From DALYJJ01 sp033763935 (lineage in GTDB: Bacteria > Acidobacteriota > Terriglobia > Bryobacterales > Bryobacteraceae): DNA of 64,000 nucleotides. Below are positions 1 to 8,461 of this stretch, piece by piece (within the stretch, counting starts at the first letter, position 1; the number at the start of each line of letters is the position of its first letter). The stretch lies in the NCBI GenBank assembly GCA_033763935.1, contig JANRJO010000052.1:45129-109128 (forward strand), given 5' to 3'. The notes beneath the pieces are model-generated. The model had not been told where the DNA came from. It saw only the letters and a list, made by a program, of their open reading frames with translations, and did no database searches. The position numbers and the translations under genes are program-made.

Positions 1-598
1 CGAACTTCATCCCCTCGAGCATGCGCGCCACCAGCGCGCTTCCCCAGAACTCCGTGTTCATCCCCAAAGCTTCGAGTAAGGACCAGAAACTGCCGCGCCC
101 CGGCACCGCCCGGTACGGGCACGTCGCGACACCCAGGTTCGCGTCGCCTGAAAACTCCGCCGCAATCACCCGCAGCATCTCGGGCGTCGCACGAATATCG
201 CTATCGCTCATCACCAGCAGGTCGTTCCGCGCCTCGCGCGACATCAGAGTCAGGCTCCACACCTTCGCATTCGGGTATGGCGGTTGTCCGGTGAGAATCA
301 GCCGCGCCGCCACCTGCGGATACTCCGCGCGCAGCTGTTCCACCACGGCCGCAGCCGGGTCCTCCGCCACACGGACGGCGAACAACAACTCAAAGTCCGG
401 ATAGTCCTGCGCGAAGAACGTGCGCAGGTTGCTCTCCAGGCCCTCCTCGAGCCCATGCAGCGGTTTCAACACCGACACCGGTGGCCACGCCGGGGGAAGG
501 GAAGCGGGCCGCACGGCCAGGTGCCGGCGCGCCGCCACAATCGTGAGAACACAATACGCCAGCGAGCCAACAACCAGCGCGAGAAGCAGCCAGCTCAC
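1..598 (-). CDS. GT21 / HpnI-like glycosyltransferase (partial, C-terminus outside window)
   Basis: Translating the minus strand from a GTG at 596-598 gives an open frame to the window edge (about 199 residues). It starts with one hydrophobic membrane segment (SWLLLALVVGSLAYCVLTIV), followed by VSVLKPLHGLEEGLESNL and a DSD motif in VMSDSDIRATPEM, then ATCPYRAVPG. This is the layout of ceramide-glucosyltransferase family GT21 proteins, including HpnI, which transfers a GlcNAc unit to bacteriohopanetetrol. The GTG directly abuts the TAA of thrS upstream, so the two genes are probably co-transcribed. Family assignment is good; the exact acceptor (hopanoid or another lipid) is inference because the rest of the gene and its neighbours lie outside the window. 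Confidence 0.8.
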   Translation of the reverse strand, partial: MSWLLLALVVGSLAYCVLTIVAARRHLAVRPASLPPAWPPVSVLKPLHGLEEGLESNLRTFFAQDYPDFELLFAVRVAEDPAAAVVEQLRAEYPQVAARLILTGQPPYPNAKVWSLTLMSREARNDLLVMSDSDIRATPEMLRVIAAEFSGDANLGVATCPYRAVPGRGSFWSLLEALGMNTEFWGSALVARMLEGMKF

Positions 599-2539
599 TT
601 ACTCCGCCGGGGCCTTGGTCTCCACCAGTTGACGGATGTGCGCGAGAAATTCATCCAGCGGCTTCACGCCCTGGTCGCCATGCTTGCGATTCCGAACGGA
701 CACAGTGCCGTTCTCCGCCTCGCGATCCCCCACCACCAGCATGTACGGCACCTTCTGCAACTGCGCCTCGCGGATCTTGAAGTTCACCTTCTCCGGCCGT
801 TCGTCGATGGAAGCGCGCAGACCCGCCGCCGTCAGCTTCGCCAGCACCTCGCGCGCGAACGGCACGGTGCGGTCAGTGATGGGCAGCACTGTCGCTTGCA
901 CCGGCGCCAGCCACACCGGGAACGCGCCGGCGTAGTGCTCCAGCAGAATGCCGAAAAACCGCTCCACTGAGCCGTAGAGCGCGCGGTGCACCATCAGCGG
1001 CTGATGCTTCTTGCCGTCCTCGGCGACGTACTCCAACTCAAACCGCCGGGGCAGCGTGAAGTCGAACTGCACCGTCGATAGCTGCCACTTCCGCCCCAGA
1101 GCGTCCAGCAGCTTGACGTCGATCTTGGGCCCGTAGAATGCCGCTTCGTCCGGCGAAACGGTGGCCTTCAGCCCCACCCGCTCCACCGCCTGCAGCAGCG
1201 CTTTCTCCGCCAGGTTCCACTGGTCCGCCGTACCGTCGTACTTGCCGCTCGCGCCGTTGTCCCACGTCGAAACTTCGGCTTCGTATTGGTCGAAGCCGTA
1301 CGTCTTCAGCGTATCGACGGCAAACTCCAGGCAGCTGACAATCTCGTCCTCGATCTGGTCCCGAGTACAAAAGATATGCGCATCGTCCTGCGTAAACCCG
1401 CGCACACGCAGCAGGCCGTGCATCGTGCCCGACCGCTCGTACCGGTACACCGTGCCCAACTCGCCCAGCCGAACCGGCAGATCGCGATAGCTGCGCTGCC
1501 GCGCGGCGTAAATCAGAATGTGCCCGGGGCAGTTCATGGGCTTCAACTGATACTCGGCGTCGTCCAGCTCCATCGGAGTGAACATGTTCTCCGAATAAAA
1601 GTTCGCGTGGCCCGACGTCTTCCACAGATCGCGCCGCATCACGTGTGGCGTGTACACCAGCGCATATCCGCGCTTCAAATACTGGTCGCGCATCCAGTCT
1701 TCCAGCTGCTTGCGGATCAGCCCGCCCTTCGGGTGAAAGAAGATCAGCCCCGGCCCCGCGATGTCCTGAATGCTGAAGAGATCCAACTCCTGCCCCAGCT
1801 TGCGATGGTCGCGCTTCTTTGCTTCCTCCAGCTTGTGCAGGTACTCTTCCAACTCTTTCTTCGAGAAAAACGCCGTGCCGTAGATGCGCTGTAACTGCTG
1901 GTTCTTCTCGTCGCCCTTCCAATACGCGCCCGCCACCGACAGCAGCTTGAACGCCTTGATCTTGCCCGTCGACGGCACGTGCGGCCCACGGCAGAAGTCG
2001 ATGAACTGATCGCCCAGCGTGTACTCGGAGAAGATCTCGTCGGCCTTCTCCGTAATCAGCTCGCACTTCATGTGCTCGCCCTGGGCCTTGTACTTCGCCA
2101 GGCCCTCCGGCTTCGCCGTCATCACGCGCCCGTACGGCAGATCGCGCTTCTGCAAGTCCCACATGCGCTCTTCGATCTTCGCCAGGTCCTCGGTGCTGAA
2201 CGGCTCGCCCCGCTCGAAGTCGTAATAGAAACCCTGCTCGGTCGGCGGCCCGATGCCGAGCTTCGTCTCCGGAAACAGCTCGAGCACCGCCGCGGCCAGC
2301 AAATGCGCGGTCGAATGCCGGTAGACCTCCAACGCCTCCGGGTTCTTCGGGGTCAGTATCTGCAGTGTGGCGTCAGCCTCGAGAGGCCGCTTCAAGTCCC
2401 ACAGGTCGCCGTTCACCCGCGCGACCAGCGCGTCGTCCGCCAGCCTCGAACTGATCTTCTTCGCGACGTCCAGCGGCGCCGTCCCCGCCGGGACCGACTG
2501 CTGGCTGCCGTCCGGCAGCGTCACCGTGATAGTGCTCAT
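599..2539 (-). CDS. thrS: threonyl-tRNA synthetase
   Basis: Charges tRNA-Thr in the cytoplasm. The 646-residue length is normal for bacterial ThrRS. Order of domains: TGS (about 1-62), the editing domain with its HSTAH (75-79) and C183/H187 (FCRGPH) metal-type site, class II catalytic core with MNCPGH (335-340, C337 a zinc ligand), motif 2 around RYERSGTMHGLLRVRGFTQD, motif 3 near PLMVHRALYGS, and the C-terminal anticodon-binding domain from about 545. The ATG start is 59 nt from a divergently transcribed gene, so both promoters must sit in that short gap. No T-box-like leader fits there. Identity is secure. Confidence 0.98.
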   Translation of the reverse strand: MSTITVTLPDGSQQSVPAGTAPLDVAKKISSRLADDALVARVNGDLWDLKRPLEADATLQILTPKNPEALEVYRHSTAHLLAAAVLELFPETKLGIGPPTEQGFYYDFERGEPFSTEDLAKIEERMWDLQKRDLPYGRVMTAKPEGLAKYKAQGEHMKCELITEKADEIFSEYTLGDQFIDFCRGPHVPSTGKIKAFKLLSVAGAYWKGDEKNQQLQRIYGTAFFSKKELEEYLHKLEEAKKRDHRKLGQELDLFSIQDIAGPGLIFFHPKGGLIRKQLEDWMRDQYLKRGYALVYTPHVMRRDLWKTSGHANFYSENMFTPMELDDAEYQLKPMNCPGHILIYAARQRSYRDLPVRLGELGTVYRYERSGTMHGLLRVRGFTQDDAHIFCTRDQIEDEIVSCLEFAVDTLKTYGFDQYEAEVSTWDNGASGKYDGTADQWNLAEKALLQAVERVGLKATVSPDEAAFYGPKIDVKLLDALGRKWQLSTVQFDFTLPRRFELEYVAEDGKKHQPLMVHRALYGSVERFFGILLEHYAGAFPVWLAPVQATVLPITDRTVPFAREVLAKLTAAGLRASIDERPEKVNFKIREAQLQKVPYMLVVGDREAENGTVSVRNRKHGDQGVKPLDEFLAHIRQLVETKAPAE

Positions 2540-2598
2540 GGATCGTTAACCCTTTAGACTATCACGCGCACCCTCGGAAACCCTGATATTGTTGGCGC

Positions 2599-4224
2599 AT
2601 GCCGCATCGCGCCGCGGTGGCCTTAGCCGCGCTCACCTGCCTGCTGCCCGCTCAGGAAACGGTCCCCACCTTCACCACCACCACCCGCCTCGTTGAACTC
2701 TCCTTCGTCGCCGTCGACCGCAAAGGCGCCCCCGTGACGGACCTCAAGAAGGACGAGATCCAGGTGCTCGAAGCCGCGGTCTCTCGCCCCGTCGCCTTCT
2801 TCCGCTTCGAAGGCGGCACGCCCCCGCCTCCTCGCCCCCTCGGCAAGAACACCTTCTCCAACCGTCTCGAACTCTCCTCCGGACCCTCCCGCAACGTCAC
2901 CGCCGTCCTCCTCGACTCTCTCAACACCGCCGTTAATGACCAGCCCCGCACCCGCGCGCAGGTCATGCGTTTCCTCCGCCGCATTCCCCCCGGCGCACGC
3001 GTCGGCGTCTATCAGCTGGGCCGCGAAATGCGCATCGTTCACGACTTCACCGACGATGTCGAAACCCTGCAGAACAGCCTCGCCAAGGCCTCCATCGGAC
3101 ACCGCCCCCAGGAGGAGACCGACCTCAACTCCCTGGCCACGGAGTATGAAGCCGTCGCTTCCCTCTCGAATGCATCTGCCACCCAGGTCGCCATGATCCG
3201 CCGCATGCTCGAACTCGAAGGCATGGCGAACCAGCGCACGCGCATGACGCGCGTCGAAGCCACCCTGAGTTCCCTGCTCGGTCTCGGCCGCCATCTCTCC
3301 GCCATCCCCGGCCGCAAAAACCTCGTGTGGGTCACGGGCGGTCTGCCCTGGATCGATATCTCCGGCTCCGGTATGGGACCGATGAGCCACACCGTCACCC
3401 TTCGCGAGCAGTTGGAGAGCGCCTCTCGCCGCCTCGCCGAATGGGGCATCGCGCTCTACATCGTCGACGCCAAGGGCATTGTCGCCCCGGAGGCCGGACC
3501 GCAGGAAGTAGCCCGCCGCACCGGCCGCGGCGTCTTCCAAACGCAGAATTACGACGACTTCAACAAGGACATTCGCCTCAGCATGAACCTGATGGCCTCC
3601 ATCACCGGCGGCCGCTTCATCAACTACACCAACGACGCCGCGGATGGCGTCCGCGAAGCGGCGCGCGATGTCGAAGGCAGCTACTCGCTCGGCTTCTACA
3701 CCCCTCAGGAGCCCGACGGCAAATGGCACGGCGTCAAACTCGCCACCACACGGGACGGCGTCCGCCTCATTCATCGCGACGGCTACCGCGTCGAAAAGCC
3801 GTCCGGACCAAAGGAATGGAAGGACACCGACTGGCGCGCCCTCCTCGCGTCACCGGAAGTCTCCCGCGCCATTCCCATCACGGCCTTCGCGGAATTCGAC
3901 GAGAAGAAAGAGACTCTGCTCGTCCAGGCCCAACTCGACACCAAGGGCATTCTCTTCACCGAAGCCTCCGGCCACATGACTGCCGACCTCGACGTCTGCG
4001 TCGGCGAAACCAGCCTCGCCGGCCGTGTCCGCTATCAGACCGAAGGCGCCACCCTCAAGCTCACTCCTGAGAACTGGCAATTGGTCCGCATTAGCGGCGT
4101 CCCGTGGGCCCGCCAGATGAAACCCGACATCACCACCGAACGCATCCGCGTCGTCATCCGCGATCGCCGCACCGGCGAATACGGTTCCATCGACATCCCG
4201 CTCCGCGCTCTTCGCGTCAACTGA
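2599..4224 (+). CDS. VWFA-related secreted protein (acidobacterial type)
   Basis: 541 residues with a short hydrophobic N-terminus (AAVALAALTCLLPAQ) likely to be a signal peptide. The body starts with a typical TTTRLVELSFVAVDRKG and DLKKDEIQVLE segment, then a von Willebrand A-like fold beginning TAVLLDSLNTAV with a degenerate MIDAS motif, and a late SYSLGFYTPQEPDGKWH segment. This matches the 'VWFA-related Acidobacterial domain' family, which is greatly expanded in Acidobacteriota and has no established function. It is divergent from thrS. Downstream are the sigma/kinase genes on the same strand after an 89-nt gap. Confidence 0.85.
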   Translation: MPHRAAVALAALTCLLPAQETVPTFTTTTRLVELSFVAVDRKGAPVTDLKKDEIQVLEAAVSRPVAFFRFEGGTPPPPRPLGKNTFSNRLELSSGPSRNVTAVLLDSLNTAVNDQPRTRAQVMRFLRRIPPGARVGVYQLGREMRIVHDFTDDVETLQNSLAKASIGHRPQEETDLNSLATEYEAVASLSNASATQVAMIRRMLELEGMANQRTRMTRVEATLSSLLGLGRHLSAIPGRKNLVWVTGGLPWIDISGSGMGPMSHTVTLREQLESASRRLAEWGIALYIVDAKGIVAPEAGPQEVARRTGRGVFQTQNYDDFNKDIRLSMNLMASITGGRFINYTNDAADGVREAARDVEGSYSLGFYTPQEPDGKWHGVKLATTRDGVRLIHRDGYRVEKPSGPKEWKDTDWRALLASPEVSRAIPITAFAEFDEKKETLLVQAQLDTKGILFTEASGHMTADLDVCVGETSLAGRVRYQTEGATLKLTPENWQLVRISGVPWARQMKPDITTERIRVVIRDRRTGEYGSIDIPLRALRVN

Positions 4225-4313
4225 GCCGGCCGCCCGAAACGCATTCTCGCTTACACACGTCTGTCGGTCGATCTTCGCGGTCGGCTAAAATCGACGAAAT
4301 CGGAGCTCATGGA

Positions 4314-4913
4314 ATGTCAGAATCGGTGGCACCTGTTACCGAGCTTTTACGCCTTGCGAATCAGGGGGACGCCTCAGCCGAGGCGCAATTGATGGAGGCG
4401 CTTTATAGTGAGATGCGGAAGATCGCCGTCGCCCAGATGCGGAATGAGCGCGGCGACCATACGCTGCAGCCCACCGCCCTCGTCAATGAAACTTACCTGC
4501 GGCTCTTCCGGCAGGACGCTCACGAATGGGAGGGCAAGGCTCACTTTCTGGCTGTCGCCGCTAAGGTCATGCGCAACGTCCTCGTCGACTACGCTCGCGC
4601 CCGAAAGAGCGCGAAACGCGCCGGCAACGTCATACGCTGCGAGTTCGACGAGAACCTCCCGCTCGCGGACAACCGGTGGGAGGACCAGTTGCTCGAAGTC
4701 GACCAGGCCCTCGCCCGCCTCGCCGTCATCGACCCCCGGCAGGCGCGCGTGATCGAAATGCGCTTCTTCTCAGGCATGACCGAAGGTGAGATCGCCGCGC
4801 TCGAAGGCGTCTCGGAACGCACCGTCAAGCGGGATTCGCGTTCCGGCGTCGCCTGGCTGAAGGCCGAACTGACGCAGCCTCACAAGGCGGCTCGAAAATC
4901 GGCTCGCACCTGA
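4314..4913 (+). CDS. ECF sigma factor of the kinase-associated (TIGR02999-like) group
   Basis: 199 residues from the ATG at 4314. The frame stays open further upstream, but that part overlaps the end of the previous gene and is unlike the family. Region 2 contains HTLQPTALVNETYLRL and a FLAVAAKVMRNVLVDYARAR helix; region 4 contains DPRQARVIEMRFFSGMT and the helix-turn-helix LEGVSERTVKR. The HTLQPTALVNE signature is characteristic of a sigma group that in Acidobacteriota and Planctomycetes sits beside eukaryote-type kinases. No anti-sigma gene is present, which fits control by the adjacent kinase at 4938 (24-nt gap). That control is inference. Confidence 0.9.
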   Translation: MSESVAPVTELLRLANQGDASAEAQLMEALYSEMRKIAVAQMRNERGDHTLQPTALVNETYLRLFRQDAHEWEGKAHFLAVAAKVMRNVLVDYARARKSAKRAGNVIRCEFDENLPLADNRWEDQLLEVDQALARLAVIDPRQARVIEMRFFSGMTEGEIAALEGVSERTVKRDSRSGVAWLKAELTQPHKAARKSART

Positions 4914-4937
4914 CCGGCGCCCGCCCAGCGAGGAAAT

Positions 4938-7853
4938 GTGGCTCCGGAGAAATGGACCCGAGTTAAAGATCTCTTCGATTCGATCGCCGATAGTGATCCA
5001 TCTCACCGCGAAACCCTGCTCCGCTCCATCGACGACCCGGAGATCCGCTCTGAAGTAGAACGCCTCCTTTCCCATCACGAACCCGCCAGTGACTCCTTCT
5101 CCTCGCTGGTGCGCGTTCCCGTCTCGCCCAGGCAGTTCGTGCAGGACTTCGTTCGCTCCCGCGCGTTCGAGCCGGGGCAGCTCCTGCTCGGCCGGTTCGA
5201 GATCCGTACCTTCCTCGGCGCCGGCGGCATGGGCGAAGTGTACGAGGCCTTCGACCACTCCCTTTCGGAACTCATCGCCGTCAAGACCATTCGCTCCCTG
5301 CTGCTCAACGATGCCAAGGTCGTTCAGCGCTTTCATTGGGAAGTGCAGCGTGCACGCCGCGTCTCTCACCCCAACGTCTGCCGCGTCCACGACCTCTTCA
5401 CCTCGAACGAGGCCGGCCGCGAAGTCCACTTCCTCACGATGGAACTGCTGCCCGGGCCCACGCTGTACGCTCGCGTGGCCGAAGCGCCGCTCGCGCCGCC
5501 GGAACGCCTCGCCTACGCCCTTCAGATCTGCCGGGGATTGCAGGCCGCCCATGATGCCGGCCTCATTCACCGCGACCTGAAGAGCGCTAACGTCATCCTC
5601 TCCGGCGCCCCGGCCGGGACCCGCGCGGTGATCACCGACTTCGGCCTCGCCCACCCCGTCGAAGCCGCTGCCTCGCCCTCGCAGGCCGCCTACCACTCCT
5701 ACCGCGCCCCGGGCACCCTCAACTATCTCGCCCCCGAAATTCTGCGCGGCGCTCCCGCCTCACGCCGCTCCGATCTCTACGCTCTCGGCGTCATCCTCTA
5801 CCGCATGGCCGTGCGCGATTATCCCCGCCATCGCCCCCACCATCGAGAGGATGCGCGTGACGCCGAAGACTCCCGTAACCCGCCCGATCCCCGCCTCGCT
5901 GTTCCCGATCTTGACGACCATTGGGCGCGCACCGTCCTCGCCTGCCTGCAGCCCGACCCGCTGCTGCGCCCCGCCACCGCCGCCGAGGTTGCCGCCCAAC
6001 TCGATCCCTCCACGCGCGGCGTCGGGGCCTCTCGCCGCCGGCTCTTCCGCGCCGCCGCCATCGCCACGTTTCTCGTCCCCGCTGCCGCCCTCTGGCGCTA
6101 TCGTCCCCCCGCCCCGCCTCCGCGGCTTCACATCGGCGACTTCCCGTGCCCCGCCGCTCCCGCCATCGGCCGCACCGTCGCGTCGCTGTTCCGCCTGATG
6201 CTGCGTACGTCCAAGGCGGTGCGCCTCGTCCCGGCCCCTGAGGACGGCGCGCTCGTGCTCTCGGGCCACATCTCTCCCCAGGCCGCCGGCTACCTGCTGC
6301 AGATCCGCCTGGATGACGCCGGCCGCTCCCGTGCCGTGGAACGCACTGCCGCCGGTCCTGCCCGCCTCTCGTCCGCTGTCTTGCGGGCAGCAGTCGCCCT
6401 CGAGCTCCTCCCCCCGGACGCGCCCCCGCCCACCGTCGCCAGCCTCCCGCTCGCCGACCTCGACACCATGGACCCGGAAGCGCTCGCCGATGTGACTGGC
6501 GGCCTCTCCGAATACTCTTCCGGCAACATGGACCTCGCCCTCGCCCTCCTCCAGCGCGCTGTGGATCGCGATCCGCAGTTCGCCCTCGCCTACGTCTACC
6601 GCGCCATCATCCTCTCCATGCTGCGCCGCGACGACCTCTCCCTCGCCGACGCCGCCAAAGCCGTCGCCCTCAAGGCCCGCCTCAGCGCCCGCCTGCGGCC
6701 GCACGCCGAAGCGATTTATGCCTATATGTGCGGCGATTTCCACTCCTCGCTCGCCCGCTACGCCGAGGTGGCGCGCCTCTACCCGACCGAAGCTCCTCTT
6801 CACCGCCATGTCTCGCAGTCCTACACCATCTTCGGACAGCTCAAAGACGCCATTCACCACGCCCGCCTCGCCCACGAACTCGACCCGGAAAACGCGCAAG
6901 GGCTGATGATGCTCGCCGCCGCCTACGACGACGCCGGCGAACGCGCCAACGCCGATGGCGTTCTGCAGGCCGCCGCACGCACCATCCCCAACTCCGTCTT
7001 CTTGTCCATCGCCTCCGGGTACTCCGCCCTCATCCGCAACGACTGCCCCCGCGCCGTTGAAGCCTATGAGCAGGTCGCCGTCAAAGCGGAGTTGCAGTCC
7101 TTCGCCCGTGCGTACCAGGCGAGAGCGCTCATCCTGGCCGGTCGCCTCGACGACGCCGCCAACCGGCTCAAGCTCCGCCTCCCCGTCGTCGAGCAACTCC
7201 GCGACCGCGGCCACGAAGACAACTACCGCTATTGGCTCGGACAACTCGCCGCCCTCACCGGCGACGCTCTCTCCGCTGCGGATCACGCTTCCTTCCTCGC
7301 GGCCCGCGACGCGTCCCCCATCAGCCTCAACGCGCTTCGGTGGGCTGCGGAAGTCTCCTTGGCCATTCGCCGGGCGGACATCGCCCGCCTCACAGCGCTC
7401 AAGACGAGCCGCATCGTGTCCGCTTATCCCAGCCGCCGCGCCACCGCGATTCAGCACCAGTGTGCGGCCATCGCCGCCGCCCTCGAAGGCAACCTCGACG
7501 AGGCGCAACGCCTGATCCGCCAGGCCGAGGAGTTCTGGGAAGACATCCCGATCTGGTGGACCGCCGCCGAGATCGACCGCGAGCGCCGCCACTGGTCGTC
7601 TGCCCTCGAGCGTCTTCGCAAAATCATTGGCCGGCGCTCCGCCGCTCTGCGCTTCGAGTGGGCCGCCCCCTGGGTGCAGGCCCACCAGCGCGCTGCCCTC
7701 TGCTCGGAGAATCTCGGCGAGTCCCGCGCTGCCGCCGCCTACTACGATGCGTTCCTCGGCTGCTGGGGCTCTCAGACTCAACTCGATATCGTCCGGCAAT
7801 GCAGGGAGGCTCGGGCGCGGCTCAACCACGAAACAGGAGGAAAACAACTATGA
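4938..7853 (+). CDS. Ser/Thr protein kinase with C-terminal TPR repeats
   Basis: 971 residues starting at a GTG preceded by GAGG (alternative starts give no kinase N-terminus). Kinase domain about 85-345: glycine loop GAGGMGEVYEAFD (94-106), catalytic Lys116 (AVKTI), HRDLKSANV (211-219), DFG (234-236). A single hydrophobic segment around 368-385 follows, then from about 500 a helical region with TPR-like pairs (LALALLQRAVDRDPQFALAY; AYDDAGERANADGVLQAA). Coupled to the sigma gene just upstream and overlapped by the next gene (ATGA at 7850-7853). Probably phosphorylates or otherwise gates the neighbouring sigma factor; substrate not shown by sequence. Confidence 0.93.
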   Translation: MAPEKWTRVKDLFDSIADSDPSHRETLLRSIDDPEIRSEVERLLSHHEPASDSFSSLVRVPVSPRQFVQDFVRSRAFEPGQLLLGRFEIRTFLGAGGMGEVYEAFDHSLSELIAVKTIRSLLLNDAKVVQRFHWEVQRARRVSHPNVCRVHDLFTSNEAGREVHFLTMELLPGPTLYARVAEAPLAPPERLAYALQICRGLQAAHDAGLIHRDLKSANVILSGAPAGTRAVITDFGLAHPVEAAASPSQAAYHSYRAPGTLNYLAPEILRGAPASRRSDLYALGVILYRMAVRDYPRHRPHHREDARDAEDSRNPPDPRLAVPDLDDHWARTVLACLQPDPLLRPATAAEVAAQLDPSTRGVGASRRRLFRAAAIATFLVPAAALWRYRPPAPPPRLHIGDFPCPAAPAIGRTVASLFRLMLRTSKAVRLVPAPEDGALVLSGHISPQAAGYLLQIRLDDAGRSRAVERTAAGPARLSSAVLRAAVALELLPPDAPPPTVASLPLADLDTMDPEALADVTGGLSEYSSGNMDLALALLQRAVDRDPQFALAYVYRAIILSMLRRDDLSLADAAKAVALKARLSARLRPHAEAIYAYMCGDFHSSLARYAEVARLYPTEAPLHRHVSQSYTIFGQLKDAIHHARLAHELDPENAQGLMMLAAAYDDAGERANADGVLQAAARTIPNSVFLSIASGYSALIRNDCPRAVEAYEQVAVKAELQSFARAYQARALILAGRLDDAANRLKLRLPVVEQLRDRGHEDNYRYWLGQLAALTGDALSAADHASFLAARDASPISLNALRWAAEVSLAIRRADIARLTALKTSRIVSAYPSRRATAIQHQCAAIAAALEGNLDEAQRLIRQAEEFWEDIPIWWTAAEIDRERRHWSSALERLRKIIGRRSAALRFEWAAPWVQAHQRAALCSENLGESRAAAAYYDAFLGCWGSQTQLDIVRQCREARARLNHETGGKQL

Positions 7854-8461
7854 GGCACTTGTGGAGGGCACTGACCCTCATCGCGAAAGACCCGGTGCTC
7901 CGCGAGCAGATCACCGGAGTTGCCAATTGCATCGCCCGCGAGGACCTGATCATCCCCCCGGCCGTCAGGGCGCAACTCCCGCCGCAGGTCAATAGCACGT
8001 ACCCCTCACTCTCACCCCAACCGGACTTCGCCGCCGTCGACTCAATCACCCAGGCCTTCTTCCAGCGTGGTGTTCCCCTTGGTCTCTATGAGGCGTGCGA
8101 AATCAATCGCTGGCTCTTCGAGAATAAGACCCGCCGGGACGGCCAGATGAGTCACATCCGCGAGTTCTGGAACCAACTGGCTCCCTTCCATACTGCGCAT
8201 GGTGACAATGCTGATTTTCAAGCCCTGGCCGGCATCCTCGCCATCGATACCGAGTTCCGTTTCGACTTCGCCAACAACAATGCCAGCGTCTCCCAAATCG
8301 GCTTCACGCTGTCGCCCGCGGAGGAACAGCAACTGAGAGGGATCCTCGCCAACGGCGGCATCGCCGATCAGGCCGCCCGCCTCCTCACCTCCGATAGTTG
8401 GCCCACCTCCTGCGTCCCCGTGGCCAAGCATTGGCCCGGCTGGGTCCACCTCAACCAATAG
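7850..8461 (+). CDS. unknown 203-aa protein, co-translated with the kinase
   Basis: ATG at 7850 overlaps the kinase stop (ATGA) and has a strong AGGAGG nine bases upstream inside the kinase gene, so translation is coupled. The protein has no signal peptide, membrane segment or motif I recognise. It begins MRHLWRALTLIAKDPVLREQ, has a central stretch with repeated aromatic residues (FWNQLAPFHTAH) and a DFANNNASVSQIGFTLSP segment, and contains three cysteines. Because it sits as the third gene of a sigma-kinase unit, a role as kinase target or sigma modulator is possible, but that is inference. Its last 11 bases overlap the 3' end of the convergent glycosyltransferase gene. Confidence 0.7.
   Translation: MRHLWRALTLIAKDPVLREQITGVANCIAREDLIIPPAVRAQLPPQVNSTYPSLSPQPDFAAVDSITQAFFQRGVPLGLYEACEINRWLFENKTRRDGQMSHIREFWNQLAPFHTAHGDNADFQALAGILAIDTEFRFDFANNNASVSQIGFTLSPAEEQQLRGILANGGIADQAARLLTSDSWPTSCVPVAKHWPGWVHLNQ

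Noticed and set aside
2540..2598. T-box or other leader upstream of thrS
   Set aside because: Only 59 nt separate divergent starts; too short for a T-box structure.
5760..7847. 695-residue open frame antisense to the TPR kinase
   Set aside because: Pure shadow of a GC-rich gene: Gly/Ala/Glu-rich low-complexity product, no motif, while the sense strand has full kinase and TPR motifs.
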